Shown: positions 1 through 8,010, counted from the stretch's first letter. The stretch is DNA of 64,000 bases from Azospirillum brasilense (GCF_007827795.1 NZ_VITI01000003.1:280090-344089), one strand, 5' to 3'. Numbers and translations are program-made. Notes: generated from the sequence alone by a model not told the origin.

Positions 1-1278
1 GTTCAGGTCGGCGCGGACGGGGCGCCCGTCCTCGACCAGCGTTTCGCCGTCCACCAGCACCATCTCCACGTCGCGCCCCTGCGCGGTGTGGACGAGCGTG
101 CCGAGCGGGTTGATCAGCGGGCGCAGATGCGGGCGGCGGGTGTCGAAGACGACGAGGTCGGCCTTCTTGCCCACGGCCAGCGTGCCGATCTCGTCGGCCA
201 TGCCGACCGCCCGCGCGCCGCCCAGCGTCGCCATGCGGAAGACGTCGGCGGGCTGCCAGGCAGCGGTGACTCCTCCCTGCTGGATGCGCGCGGTGGCGAG
301 CGCCCAGCGCATCGCCTCGACCATGTCGCCATGCTGGGTGTCGGTGCACAGCGCCAGATTGACGCCCGCCTCCTTCAGCTTCGGCGTCGGGGCCAGCCGG
401 CCCGAGGCGGCGTTGCACTTCGGCACATGGACCGCGTGCGCCCCGGCGCGGGCGAGGCGGGCGATGTCGGCGTCCTCGACATAGAGGCAGTGGGTGGCGA
501 GCAGCCGGTCGTTCATCAGCCCGCATTCGTCCAGCAGTTCCGCCGGGGTCAGGCCGGTGGACGCCTTCACCCGCTCCACCTCCACCCGGCTCTGCGCCAG
601 ATGGGTGTTGACGCGCATGGAGCGGGTCGCGGCCTCCTCGGCGAGGGTGCGCAGGAAGGCGGGGGAGCAGGTGTCCGGCGCGTGGGCGGCCATCTGCACG
701 CGGATGCGCCCGTCGTTGGCGCCGTTCCAGCGGTCGTGCAGGTCCAGCGTCCGCAGCAGCAGGTCACTGCCGATGGCCGGGTCGAAGCGCCATTCGCCCT
801 GGGCCACTCGGGCGAAATCCACGTCGTGGACGCGCCAGCTCGCATGGACGCGCAGGCCGAGGTCGGCGATGGCGTCGAGCGTCGCGTCGGCGTGGACGAA
901 ATGGTCGCAGATCAACGTGGAGCCGGAGAGCAGGGCCTCCACCGCGCCCAGCCGGGCCAGCGCGCGGGCTTCCTCCGGCGTGGCGTCGGTGCCCTTGGGC
1001 ACGCCCGGGGTGTAGGAGGGGGCGAAGCCGAGATCGGCGGCCACGCCACGCACCATCACCAGGACGGCGTGCAGGTGGGCGTTGACGAAGCCCGGCGTCA
1101 CCACCCGCCCTGGCAGGCGCCGGACCTCGGCGGCGGCGGGCAGCCCCTCCACTTCCGGGGCGAGATGGACGATGCGCCCGTCGCGGATGCCGATGGCGGC
1201 GTCCTCGACGACGCTGCCGACCGCCTCTCCGGTCAGGGCGGTGACGCCGGTCAGCAGCAGGTCGAGCCGGCCGGTCAC
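1..1278 (-). CDS. TRZ/ATZ-type amidohydrolase (deaminase family), 3' end outside window
   Basis: Metal-dependent hydrolase of the cytosine deaminase / TRZ-ATZ class, which deaminates or dechlorinates heterocyclic rings. The reading frame runs from a GTG at 1278 to the window edge (426 codons, C-terminus missing). Visible family motifs are GFVNAHLHA near residues 63-71 (metal ligands H68, H70), AAHAPDTCS (H199), NTHLAQ (H226) and LCTDTQHGD (metal Asp). The GTG overlaps the TGA of the upstream ABC ATPase gene by four bases (GTGA), so the two are translationally coupled. The enzyme is therefore the catabolic partner of the ABC importer encoded by the same operon, and its substrate is probably what the importer brings in, such as a nucleobase-like ring. 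The exact substrate cannot be read from sequence. Confidence 0.85.
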   Translation of the reverse strand, partial: MTGRLDLLLTGVTALTGEAVGSVVEDAAIGIRDGRIVHLAPEVEGLPAAAEVRRLPGRVVTPGFVNAHLHAVLVMVRGVAADLGFAPSYTPGVPKGTDATPEEARALARLGAVEALLSGSTLICDHFVHADATLDAIADLGLRVHASWRVHDVDFARVAQGEWRFDPAIGSDLLLRTLDLHDRWNGANDGRIRVQMAAHAPDTCSPAFLRTLAEEAATRSMRVNTHLAQSRVEVERVKASTGLTPAELLDECGLMNDRLLATHCLYVEDADIARLARAGAHAVHVPKCNAASGRLAPTPKLKEAGVNLALCTDTQHGDMVEAMRWALATARIQQGGVTAAWQPADVFRMATLGGARAVGMADEIGTLAVGKKADLVVFDTRRPHLRPLINPLGTLVHTAQGRDVEMVLVDGETLVEDGRPVRADLN

Positions 1279-2057
1279 GCGACGGCGGCCTGCCGTTGCT
1301 GCATGCCCTCCTCGCGGATCAGGTTGAGGATGTGGCGCTTGTGGTCGTTGAAGCGCGGGCCGGTGGTGTCGCGCGGGCGCGGCAGGTCGAGCGCGATCAG
1401 CTCACGGATGCGGCCCGGACGGCTGGTCATCACGGCGACGCGGGTGCCGAGCACCAGCGCCTCGTCCACGCTGTGGGTGACGAAGACGACGGTGCAGCGC
1501 TGCTTCTGCCAGATGGCGACCAGCTCCTCCTGCATGTCCATCTTGGTCTGGGCGTCGAGCGCCGCGAAGGGCTCGTCCATCAGGATGACCTGCGGGTTGA
1601 GCAGCAGGGCGCGGGCGATGCCGACGCGCTGGCTCATGCCGCCCGACAGCTCCGCCGGGAAGTGGTTCTCGAAGCCGCGCAGACCGACCATGTCGATGTA
1701 TTCCTGGGCGGCGTCGCGCCGGTCGGCCTTGCGCCAGCCCTTCAGGCGCAGGTGGAAGGCGACGTTCTCCCACACCGGCAGCCAGGGCATCAGGTTGGCC
1801 TGCTGGAAGACCATGCCGCGGTCGGCGCCGGGGCCGTCCACCAGCTTGCCGCCCACCGTCACGGTGCCCTCGGTCGGCTTCTCGAAGCCGGCGATCATGT
1901 TCAGCAGCGTGGACTTGCCGCAGCCCGACGAGCCGAGCAGGCAGAGGAACTCGTTCTGCTCCACCGACAGGCTGACATCGTCGATGGCCAGCAGGTCGCG
2001 CTTGCGCTTGGCGTCGCGGAAGATCTTGGTGATGTTCTGAAGGTCGATGGAAGCCAT
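1275..2057 (-). CDS. ABC transporter ATP-binding protein (nitrate/sulfonate/taurine type)
   Basis: Cytoplasmic ATPase of a TauB/SsuB-type importer, 260 residues, the normal family length. Walker A is GSSGCGKST near residues 43-51, the signature is LSGGMSQR, Walker B is VILMDEPFAALD, and the H-loop lies in FVTHSVDEAL. It lies three bases downstream of the permease gene and overlaps the amidohydrolase start by four bases, so it is the third gene of a four-gene operon (binding protein, permease, ATPase, amidohydrolase). ATPase family membership is certain. The solute is inferred only from the operon partner. Confidence 0.93.
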   Translation of the reverse strand: MASIDLQNITKIFRDAKRKRDLLAIDDVSLSVEQNEFLCLLGSSGCGKSTLLNMIAGFEKPTEGTVTVGGKLVDGPGADRGMVFQQANLMPWLPVWENVAFHLRLKGWRKADRRDAAQEYIDMVGLRGFENHFPAELSGGMSQRVGIARALLLNPQVILMDEPFAALDAQTKMDMQEELVAIWQKQRCTVVFVTHSVDEALVLGTRVAVMTSRPGRIRELIALDLPRPRDTTGPRFNDHKRHILNLIREEGMQQRQAAVA

Positions 2058-2060
2058 CGC

Positions 2061-2867
2061 TCAGCCCTCCCGGCTCTGGAGCGTGGAGCCGTGCTGCCAG
2101 TGCAGCGCGGCGGACATCAGGACTTTGATGAGCGCGTCGGTCGCGTAGCCGAGCAGGCCGATGCTGGCCATGGCCGCGAGCACGAGGTCGTAGCGCAGGA
2201 AATAGTAGCTGTCCCACAGCACGTAGCCGAGGCCGCTCTTCACCGCGACCATCTCCGCCGTCACCGTCAGCATCCAGGCGGCGCCGATGCCGATGCGCAG
2301 GCCGGCGAAGATGCTGGGCAGCGCCGCCGGGAACACGACGTGGCGCAGAAGCTGCTGTTCCGTGGCGCCCATCATCGAGGCGGCGCGGATCAGGTTGCGG
2401 TCGGCGGTCTTCACCCCGTGGATGGTGTTCATCAGGATCGGGAAGAAGGCGCCGAGGAAGACCAGGAAGATGGCCGGCTTGTTGGCGATGCCGAACCAGA
2501 TGATCGCCAGCGGAATCCACGACACCGGCGGCACCGGGCGGAGCATCTGGATGGTCGGCTCCACCGTCCGCTCGACCCAGCGCCACCAGCCGATGGCGAT
2601 GCCCAGCAACACGCCGCTGACCACCGCGATGCCATAGCCGGCGGCGACGCGCGTGGCGCTGGACAGGGCGTCGGCGACCCAGCGGCCGGTGTTGCCCTGC
2701 GAGGTCTCGTCGAAGCCGAAGATCCAGTCGCCCCAGGTGTGCAGCACCACCGACGGGGCCGGCAGCAGGGCCGCCGGCAGGAAGCCGGACCGGGAGAACA
2801 CCTCCCAGGCGGCAAGGATGAAGAGAGGAACGACGGCGCGCTCCCAGGATTTCGACAATGCCGTCAT
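2061..2867 (-). CDS. ABC transporter permease (TauC/SsuC type)
   Basis: Inner-membrane subunit of the importer, 268 residues. Hydrophobic segments occupy roughly residues 12-30, 72-95, 105-130, 135-155, 195-215 and 225-245. The cytoplasmic EAA-type loop that contacts the ATPase is visible around LIRAASMMGATEQQLLRHVV. It is read between the binding-protein gene (gap about 95 bases, containing a hairpin repeat) and the ATPase gene (three-base gap). The start is an ATG at 2867. Confidence 0.92.
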   Translation of the reverse strand: MTALSKSWERAVVPLFILAAWEVFSRSGFLPAALLPAPSVVLHTWGDWIFGFDETSQGNTGRWVADALSSATRVAAGYGIAVVSGVLLGIAIGWWRWVERTVEPTIQMLRPVPPVSWIPLAIIWFGIANKPAIFLVFLGAFFPILMNTIHGVKTADRNLIRAASMMGATEQQLLRHVVFPAALPSIFAGLRIGIGAAWMLTVTAEMVAVKSGLGYVLWDSYYFLRYDLVLAAMASIGLLGYATDALIKVLMSAALHWQHGSTLQSREG

Positions 2868-2911
2868 GGCCCGGTTTTCCTATCCCGTCGTGTTCGTAAG
2901 TTTCCCACTAG

Positions 2912-2934
2912 CCCTCTCCCCTCTGGGGAGAGGG
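2912..2934. repeat. REP-like hairpin in the binding-protein/permease gap
   Basis: Perfect 10-bp inverted repeat CCCTCTCCCC / GGGGAGAGGG with a three-base loop. It sits between the stop of the periplasmic binding-protein gene and the start of the permease gene on the same transcript. There is no T-run, so a simple terminator is unlikely. Similar C/G-rich hairpins occupy the equivalent gap of two other ABC operons here (about 9125-9183 and 61221-61279). Confidence 0.75.
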
Positions 2935-2962
2935 AACTGGGCGGCGGCGTGGCAAAGTGCTC

Positions 2963-3976
2963 TTAGAAGCCCAGCTCGCTCTTCGGCTTCTTGGTCACGG
3001 CTTCGAGGAAGGTGTAATCCAGGTTCTTCTCCGCGGCCGCGGTGACGTCGTTGGAGATGTACTTCAGCTCGCGCATCATCGTGGCGATGGCCAGCGTGCT
3101 GTCCTTGTGGATGGCGTAATCCGGAGAGGCGTTCTTAAGCGCCTCGGCGGCGACGGCCTTGTCCATGCCGGTGTATTTGTTGATGACGTCCACCCACACG
3201 GTCTGGTCGGACTTCAGCTTGTCGACCAGGGCGACGACCGAGCCGACGGTGGCTTCGACCGCCTTCGGGTGGTCCTTGATGACGTCGGAGCGGGTGACGA
3301 TCAGGTTGGTCAGGTTGCCGGCGGCCTGATCATAGGGCATGGCGAAATGCATGCCGACGCCGGTCTGGCGGATCTGCGAGGCGAAGGGCTCCACCGTGCA
3401 GATCACGTCCACCTCGCCGCGCTGAAGGGCGGCGGCGTGGTCCGACGGGTTCGGGATGTTGATGAACTGCACGTCCTTGTTGACGTTGATGCCGTGCTTC
3501 TGGAGGGCGCCGCGCATGTGGATGTCCTGCGCGTTGCCGCGTGACGCCGCGACGCGCAGCGGCTCGCCCTTCTCCTTGCGTTCGGCGATCAGCTTTTTCA
3601 GACCGTCCCAATCGTCGGCCTTCAGGGTGATGCCCTTGCCGACGACGATCTCCGACCCGCCGTTCACCTGGCCGGACACGGCCACCACGTCGAAGCCCTT
3701 ATCGAGCGCCGTGATGTAGTGCAGGTAGGTGACCTGGGCCATGTCGATGCTCTTCGACACCAGCGCGGTCAGCACGTCGTTGCCGGAGTTGAAGTTGATC
3801 GCCTCGATCTCCACGCCCTTGGCGAGTTCCGGGGTCAGCGCCATCGGCAGGCAATGGGCGCATTTGGCGAAGCCCAGCTTCAGCTTCTCAGCGTCGGCGG
3901 CCTGAACGGTCGCGGCTGCGGAGAGGGCGAGGAAGGCGGCGGTGACGGTCGTCAGGGTGAGGGACCGGAACGTCAT
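2963..3976 (-). CDS. ABC transporter substrate-binding protein (NMT1/TauA-like)
   Basis: Periplasmic solute-binding protein, 337 residues from the ATG at 3976. The N-terminus is a Sec signal peptide (TFRSLTLTTVTAAFLALSAA) with likely cleavage after VQA near residue 26. The fold is the NMT1/taurine-binding type (for example 'LTALVSKSIDMAQVTYLHYI' and 'VNGGSEIVVGKG'). An in-frame TTG at 4033 would add 19 residues before the signal peptide and abut the operator dyad, so 3976 is preferred; GGGAG lies about ten bases upstream. First gene of the operon with the permease, ATPase and amidohydrolase. Probably controlled by the divergent GntR regulator. Confidence 0.9.
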   Translation of the reverse strand: MTFRSLTLTTVTAAFLALSAAATVQAADAEKLKLGFAKCAHCLPMALTPELAKGVEIEAINFNSGNDVLTALVSKSIDMAQVTYLHYITALDKGFDVVAVSGQVNGGSEIVVGKGITLKADDWDGLKKLIAERKEKGEPLRVAASRGNAQDIHMRGALQKHGINVNKDVQFINIPNPSDHAAALQRGEVDVICTVEPFASQIRQTGVGMHFAMPYDQAAGNLTNLIVTRSDVIKDHPKAVEATVGSVVALVDKLKSDQTVWVDVINKYTGMDKAVAAEALKNASPDYAIHKDSTLAIATMMRELKYISNDVTAAAEKNLDYTFLEAVTKKPKSELGF

Positions 3977-4033
3977 GAAAGGAGTGCTCCCGATGCGGTT
4001 GCGTCCCTCTTCCTTTCGCAAGGCCCGTGCCAA

Positions 4034-4045
4034 ATTGTATACAAT
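4034..4045. promoter_or_regulatory. Perfect dyad ATTGTATACAAT, likely GntR/FCD operator
   Basis: A 12-bp perfect palindrome in an AT-rich island between the divergent ABC operon and the GntR gene. FCD-type GntR proteins typically bind short dyads of the T-GT-AC-A form, which this matches. A TTGACG box on the minus strand (4054-4059) lies just upstream and could be the -35 of the ABC operon, placing the dyad in its core promoter, where a repressor would block transcription. The dyad is seen; the binding is inferred. Confidence 0.6.
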
Positions 4046-4200
4046 ATTATAAACGTCAATTTATTGGCTGTTTTCAGCCGTTTAGAGCATAATACCGGAG
4101 GCCGGCCGCACGACAGCGCGCTTGCCTGAATTTTGGGCAAGGCGCATCATTTCGGCATGCATGCCCAAGTATGCAGCACTTTCGGGGGTGGTGGGTCAGG

Positions 4201-4935
4201 ATGGACAGGATCAAGACCATGAAGGCACCGGCCCGGCCGATCCGCCGCGCGACGCTGCACCATTCCGCGGTGGAGGAACTGCGGGCGATGATCCTGGACG
4301 GAGAGCTGCCGCCGGGCGTCCGCGTGCCGGAGGTGCAACTGTGCGAGCAGTTGGGAATCTCCCGCACGCCGCTGCGCGAGGCCTTGCGGGTCCTGTCGTC
4401 GGAAGGGCTGGTGGAGCTTCGCCCGCACCGCGGCGCCATCGTCGCCCCGGTGGACCCCGGCGAGATCGGGGCGATCTTCGAGGTGATGGACGCGCTGGAA
4501 CGGCTGGCCGGGACGCTCGCCTGCCGCAACGGCTCCGACGCGGAGTTCGCGAAGCTCGACCGGATGCACGACCAGCTGGTCACCCAGCACGAGGCGGGGG
4601 AACGTGCGGCCTACTTCCTGACCAACCGCCAGATCCACACCCAGATCGTCGCCATGGCCCGCAACCCGGCGCTGGAGGCGACCTACGCCGGCTTCGCCGC
4701 CAAGATCCTGCGCGCCCGCTCGCTCGCCAACTACGACACGGGCCGCTGGCAGGAGTCGGTGGACGAGCATGAGGGATTCATGAAGGCGTTCCGCCGCCGC
4801 GACGCCGAGGAGGCCGGCGCCCTGCTGGCCGACCACAGCCGCCGCACCGCTGTGGCGGTCATCCAGGCGCTGCGCCCTGCGGCGGCTCAGGGGGAAAAGA
4901 CGGCGGCCGGAGCCGAACCGATGGACGCGGGATGA
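4201..4935 (+). CDS. GntR family transcriptional regulator (FCD domain)
   Basis: DNA-binding repressor or activator, 244 residues from ATG 4201; an in-frame upstream ATG at 4171 would add ten residues. The N-terminal winged helix-turn-helix covers about residues 18-80, with the hallmark pattern 'VPEVQLCEQLGISRTPLREA' and 'GLVELRPHRGAIVAP'. The all-helical FCD ligand domain follows (about 90-215), with the metal/ligand His and Asp positions of the family around NRQIHTQI and SVDEHEGFMKAF. It is transcribed away from the ABC/amidohydrolase operon with a dyad between them, the classical layout for a local regulator responding to the transported or degraded substrate. Confidence 0.9.
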   Translation: MDRIKTMKAPARPIRRATLHHSAVEELRAMILDGELPPGVRVPEVQLCEQLGISRTPLREALRVLSSEGLVELRPHRGAIVAPVDPGEIGAIFEVMDALERLAGTLACRNGSDAEFAKLDRMHDQLVTQHEAGERAAYFLTNRQIHTQIVAMARNPALEATYAGFAAKILRARSLANYDTGRWQESVDEHEGFMKAFRRRDAEEAGALLADHSRRTAVAVIQALRPAAAQGEKTAAGAEPMDAG

Positions 4936-5022
4936 TTCGTTCGATTAAGGCTTGAATTATGCTGCGGTGCGGAATATATTAGTTTCACTGACGCCTTTTT
5001 GGGCGTTTCCTCCCTAGACTCG

Positions 5023-5056
5023 GGCCGCCGGAGCAATCCTGGCGGCCTTTTTCTTT
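5023..5056 (+). terminator. Rho-independent terminator downstream of the GntR gene
   Basis: GGCCGCC (5023-5029) pairs with GGCGGCC (5041-5047), extended by GG/CC inside the loop, and is followed by TTTTTCTTT. It lies about 90 bases after the GntR stop codon. Confidence 0.7.
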
Positions 5057-5135
5057 GCAAACGCACGCCATGGCATTGTGCATCGCAGCAAGAAAAACCT
5101 GCAATGTCCGGTGGGCAGCAAAGCCCTGAAAGTGA

Positions 5136-5195
5136 AACACGCTGCCGCCGTCAAAGCCCTGCGGGGGCGCAAGGGCTTGAGGCATGCAGCGTGTT
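5136..5195 (+). ncRNA. Candidate structured RNA (nested stem-loop)
   Basis: Outer stem AACACGCTGC (5136-5145) with GCAGCGTGTT (5186-5195), ten perfect pairs. Inner stem AAGCCCTGCG / CGC-A-AGGGCTT (5154-5178) with a GGGG loop. A second AAGCCCTG copy at 5121-5128 could compete for the same right arm, so two alternative folds are possible. Strand, promoter and ends are not established. It could be a small RNA, a leader, or a DNA-level repeat. Confidence 0.3.
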
Positions 5196-5515
5196 GCATT
5201 GTGTGCGCGCCTTTGTTTTTGTGCGGCGCGCCCCTGCTTTCACGGACTACCGAGTCCTCCCTAGACTCCGGCCTGACGCTGTTCGCAGCGCTACGAAAGA
5301 TAGACCATACGTACCCGCATGATGTCAATGGGCACGGCGTCCGGAGGAGTATGTTTTTTGGCCTATGACCTTGCGCTGGAGCCCGAAAGTTCCAAGCGAA
5401 TCGGAACATGACCGCCTGCCATCGTAGGGCTGGGCCGATCACCGCGCGTACCATCGCCGTCTTGGTTCACGTCATGCCCGCGGGGCATCGGAACCGACAA
5501 CGCGGAGGAAGCACC

Positions 5516-5683
5516 ATGGCCGACGAACGGAACCCGAACCAGATGGGCAGCCAGGACGAGCGGAAACAGGGGCAGCAGACCCAGGACAATCCGAAGAACC
5601 GGCAGCAGGGGCAGGACCAAGCGAAGCGGCAGCAACAGGACATGGATCGCGACCGGGACGAGAAGGGCGGGCAGCAGCGCTGA
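5516..5683 (+). CDS. Small hydrophilic Gln/Asp/Arg-rich protein
   Basis: A 55-residue protein starting at ATG 5516 behind a good ribosome site (GGAGG, 5503-5507). It is almost free of hydrophobic residues: rich in Gln, Asp, Arg, Asn and Lys, with repeated QQ and DRDRD runs, so it is predicted to be disordered and cytoplasmic. It is not a recognised family; the composition resembles small stress- or desiccation-linked hydrophilic proteins, which is only an analogy. A strong terminator follows at 5765-5790, making it a single-gene unit. Confidence 0.65.
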   Translation: MADERNPNQMGSQDERKQGQQTQDNPKNRQQGQDQAKRQQQDMDRDRDEKGGQQR

Positions 5684-5764
5684 CCGCGCATCGCGGCGAG
5701 GCGGGACATGATGTCCCGTCTCCCGCGATGGGTTTGCGGCGTGCTGGTTTTTTCGGCATACACT

Positions 5765-5790
5765 GGGGCGGCCGGCCGGCCGCCCCTTTT
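5765..5790 (+). terminator. Terminator of the small hydrophilic protein gene
   Basis: Perfect self-complementary GC block GGGGCGGCC...GGCCGCCCC (5765-5786) followed by TTTT. A second dyad, CGGGACAT-G-ATGTCCCG, lies just upstream near 5706-5722. Confidence 0.65.
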
Positions 5791-5834
5791 CGTGTGGGCG
5801 GTCCGGCTTCCGCTGGGAGGAGAGAGGACGGACC

Positions 5835-6569
5835 ATGACCTACTGCGTCGCCCTGTATCTGAAGGACGGCTTGGTGATGCTGTCGGACACGCGCACCAAC
5901 GCGGGGGTGGACCACATCTCCATCTTCAGCAAGATGCATGTCTTCGAGGAGCCGGGCGACCGCATGATCGCCCTGATGACCGCCGGCAACCTGTCGCTGA
6001 CCCAGTCGGTGATCGCGCTGATCCAGGAAGGGGTGGAACTGGACGGCGAGATCCGGACCATCAGCAGCGTGAACGGCATGTTCCAGGCGGCCCAACTCGT
6101 CGGCGCCGCCGTCCGTCAGGTGTGGAAGCGGGACGGCCACGCGCTGAAGGAGCAGAGGGTCGATTTCGACCTGTCCATCCTCCTGGGCGGCCAGATCCGC
6201 GGGGACCGGGTGCGGCTGTTCCACGTCTACGCCGCCGGCAATTTCATCGAGGCGACCACCGACAACGCCTTCTTCCAGATCGGGGAGCACAAGTACGGCA
6301 AGCCGATCCTTGACCGGGCGTTGAATTTCGAGACCCCGCTTGAGGATGGAATGAAGCTGGTGCTGATTTCCATGGACAGCACGCTGCGCTCCAACCTGAC
6401 GGTCGGGCTGCCGCTCGACCTGATCGCCTACCGCCGCGATTCCCTGAAGCTGGAGACGAAACGGCGGATCGGCGAGGACGATCCCTGCTTCAAGGAGATC
6501 AGCGACGGTTGGTCCCAGGCGCTCCGCGAGGCGTTCCGCTCACTGCCGCCGCCGCGCTGGGGCGACTGA
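5835..6569 (+). CDS. Anbu-type proteasome-like peptidase
   Basis: Ntn-hydrolase of the bacterial Anbu (ancestral beta subunit; COG3484) family, 244 residues, normal length. After removal of Met1 the N-terminal nucleophile is Thr1 (sequence MTYCVAL). Catalytic partners fit Asp17 in LSDTRTNAG and Lys32 in FSKMHVF. It forms ring- or lock-washer-shaped cytoplasmic oligomers in studied relatives. Anbu genes usually sit beside an alpha-E protein, a circularly permuted ATP-grasp and a transglutaminase-like gene. None of these is present here, so this copy is isolated between a terminator and a sigma-54 promoter. The upstream AGGAGAGAGGA is a good ribosome site. Confidence 0.9.
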   Translation: MTYCVALYLKDGLVMLSDTRTNAGVDHISIFSKMHVFEEPGDRMIALMTAGNLSLTQSVIALIQEGVELDGEIRTISSVNGMFQAAQLVGAAVRQVWKRDGHALKEQRVDFDLSILLGGQIRGDRVRLFHVYAAGNFIEATTDNAFFQIGEHKYGKPILDRALNFETPLEDGMKLVLISMDSTLRSNLTVGLPLDLIAYRRDSLKLETKRRIGEDDPCFKEISDGWSQALREAFRSLPPPRWGD

Positions 6570-6775
6570 GCGAAGCGGGCTCGACATCGGGTCTGCGATG
6601 CACGGGCGACTGCCCACCTGTCGGGCAGCATGGCCAAGGCCAAGGCACAGCTGAAATTATAGGCATATTCAGCGGGCAGTCTGCCCAGCTTCGCGCCGCG
6701 CCTGAACGATGCCCTTGGGGCGAACACCAGAGTATGCAGGGGTTCAGGGCCGGATCGTCCTTGAACCCATGGGAG

Positions 6776-6790
6776 TGGCACGCGGGTTGC
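6776..6790 (+). promoter_or_regulatory. Sigma-54 (RpoN) -24/-12 promoter
   Basis: TGGCACGCGGGTTGC matches the sigma-54 consensus TGGCAC-N5-TTGC exactly, with GG and GC separated by ten bases. It lies 66 bases upstream of the ATG of the ABC ATPase gene at 6856. This implies nitrogen- or enhancer-dependent control of the ABC operon through an NtrC-like activator. No unambiguous NtrC site was identified, though a TGCAC half-site occurs near 6599. Confidence 0.75.
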
Positions 6791-6855
6791 TTTCCCTCTG
6801 TCCTGCGACGCGCCACCGGGGGTCCCCGCCGGTGCGCCCTACCAGGATACGCCCC

Positions 6856-8010
6856 ATGGCCGCACTCCAGTCCGCCCGTTCGTTCCATCGCCCGGCCCCG
6901 CAGCCCGCCGCGGAGGCTCCCGCGGGAGTCGCGGTGACGCTGGACGGCATCACCCACCGCTTCGGCGCGTCCACCGCCGTGGACAACGTGACGCTGGAGA
7001 TCAAGGCGGGCGAGCTGGTGGCCCTGCTGGGACCCTCCGGCTGCGGCAAGACCACGCTGCTGCGCATCCTCGCCGGCTTCCAGGCGCAGACGCTGGGCCG
7101 CGTCGTCATCGGCGACCGGGTGGTCGACAGCCTCCCGCCGGCCGGGCGCGGCGTCGGCATCGTGTTCCAGAACTACGCCCTGTTCCCGCACATGACCGTG
7201 GCGCAGAACGTCGCCTACGGGCTGGAGGCGCGGGGTGCGGCCCGCGAGGCGGTCCGCGCGCGGGTGGAGGCCATGCTGGGGCTGGTGAAGCTGGACGCCA
7301 TGCGCGACCGCTTCCCCAAGCAGCTGTCCGGCGGGCAGCAGCAGCGCGTGGCGCTGGCCCGCGCCCTGGCGATCCAGCCGAGCATATTGCTGCTCGACGA
7401 GCCCTTCGCCGCGCTCGACAAGAATCTGCGGCTGGACATGCAGATCGAGATCAAGCAGCTCCAGCGCCGCTTCGGCATCACCACCATCATGGTCACGCAC
7501 GACCAGGAGGAGGCGCTGAGCATGGCCGACCGCATCGCCGTGCTGAGCCGGGGCAAGCTGGAGCAGTTCGGCACGCCGGAAGACGTCTACGACCGCCCCG
7601 GAACCCTGTTCGTCAACGGCTTCGTCGGCAGCGCCAACCAGTTGCGGGGCCGCGTCGTCCGCGCCTCCGGCAGCGTCGCCGAGGTGGCGCTGGAGGCCGG
7701 CACCGTTCTGACCGCCGTCACCCCCGACGCCGCCCTGGCCGCCGGCGACCCCGCCATCCTCTGCGTGCGCCCGGAAAACCTGCGGCTCGCCACCGAGGCG
7801 GCGCCCCAGCAGATCGCCGGCACCGTGGAACTCGCCCTGCCGCTCGGCCCCGTGGTCGTCTACGAGGTGCGCACCGCCGACGGCGGGCAGGTGAAGGTGA
7901 CCGAGCCGCGCGTCGCCGGCGCCGCTCTGCGCGCGCCCGGCACGCCGGTCCGGCTGCAACCCGTCTCCCCCCAGACCTGCCGCGCCTTCGCCGTTCCGGC
8001 GGGCGCCTGA
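6856..8010 (+). CDS. ABC transporter ATP-binding protein (PotA/FbpC type)
   Basis: ATPase of a spermidine/putrescine- or iron-type importer, 384 residues from ATG 6856 (AGGA at 6844-6847; a longer frame back to 6709 would run through the sigma-54 promoter and is rejected). Walker A is GPSGCGKTT, the signature LSGGQQQR, Walker B ILLLDEPFAALD, H-loop MVTHDQEEA. A C-terminal TOBE/OB domain occupies about residues 290-380. First gene of a four-gene operon (ATPase, binding protein, two permeases). The solute class is uncertain: polyamine, ferric ion and 2-aminoethylphosphonate systems share this architecture. Confidence 0.92.
   Translation: MAALQSARSFHRPAPQPAAEAPAGVAVTLDGITHRFGASTAVDNVTLEIKAGELVALLGPSGCGKTTLLRILAGFQAQTLGRVVIGDRVVDSLPPAGRGVGIVFQNYALFPHMTVAQNVAYGLEARGAAREAVRARVEAMLGLVKLDAMRDRFPKQLSGGQQQRVALARALAIQPSILLLDEPFAALDKNLRLDMQIEIKQLQRRFGITTIMVTHDQEEALSMADRIAVLSRGKLEQFGTPEDVYDRPGTLFVNGFVGSANQLRGRVVRASGSVAEVALEAGTVLTAVTPDAALAAGDPAILCVRPENLRLATEAAPQQIAGTVELALPLGPVVVYEVRTADGGQVKVTEPRVAGAALRAPGTPVRLQPVSPQTCRAFAVPAGA

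Larger units (their letters stand above)
4936..5515. other. 580-bp gene-poor intergenic region with repeats and strong RNA structure
   Basis: No convincing protein gene. It holds a rho-independent terminator (5023-5056), a nested stem-loop (5136-5195), two copies of TCCTCCCTAGACTC (5008-5021 and 5255-5268), each preceded by a TTTCAC, and two copies of GCATTGTG (5073-5080, 5196-5203). A further GC hairpin (GCGCGCC...GGCGCGC) with a T-rich loop lies near 5204-5232. Short reading frames here lack ribosome sites and family resemblance, so they are not called. Confidence 0.5.

Noticed and set aside
88..2040. 650-codon open frame on the plus strand
   Set aside because: Antisense shadow of the amidohydrolase and ABC ATPase genes; its translation is Arg/Gly/His-rich without family motifs, as expected from high-GC third positions.
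5078..5368. Possible 96-residue protein in the structured intergenic region
   Set aside because: Frame is defined by the hairpins and repeats; no ribosome site before the start and Cys/Arg-rich nonsense-like composition.
5403..5425. EcfG-type promoter (GGAAC ... CGT) before the small hydrophilic gene
   Set aside because: Spacing is 15 bases and the downstream box is CGTAG rather than CGTT, so the match is too weak.
6709..6855. N-terminal extension of the PotA-type ATPase
   Set aside because: The extra 49 codons run across the sigma-54 promoter and lack family similarity; ATG 6856 with AGGA upstream fits better.
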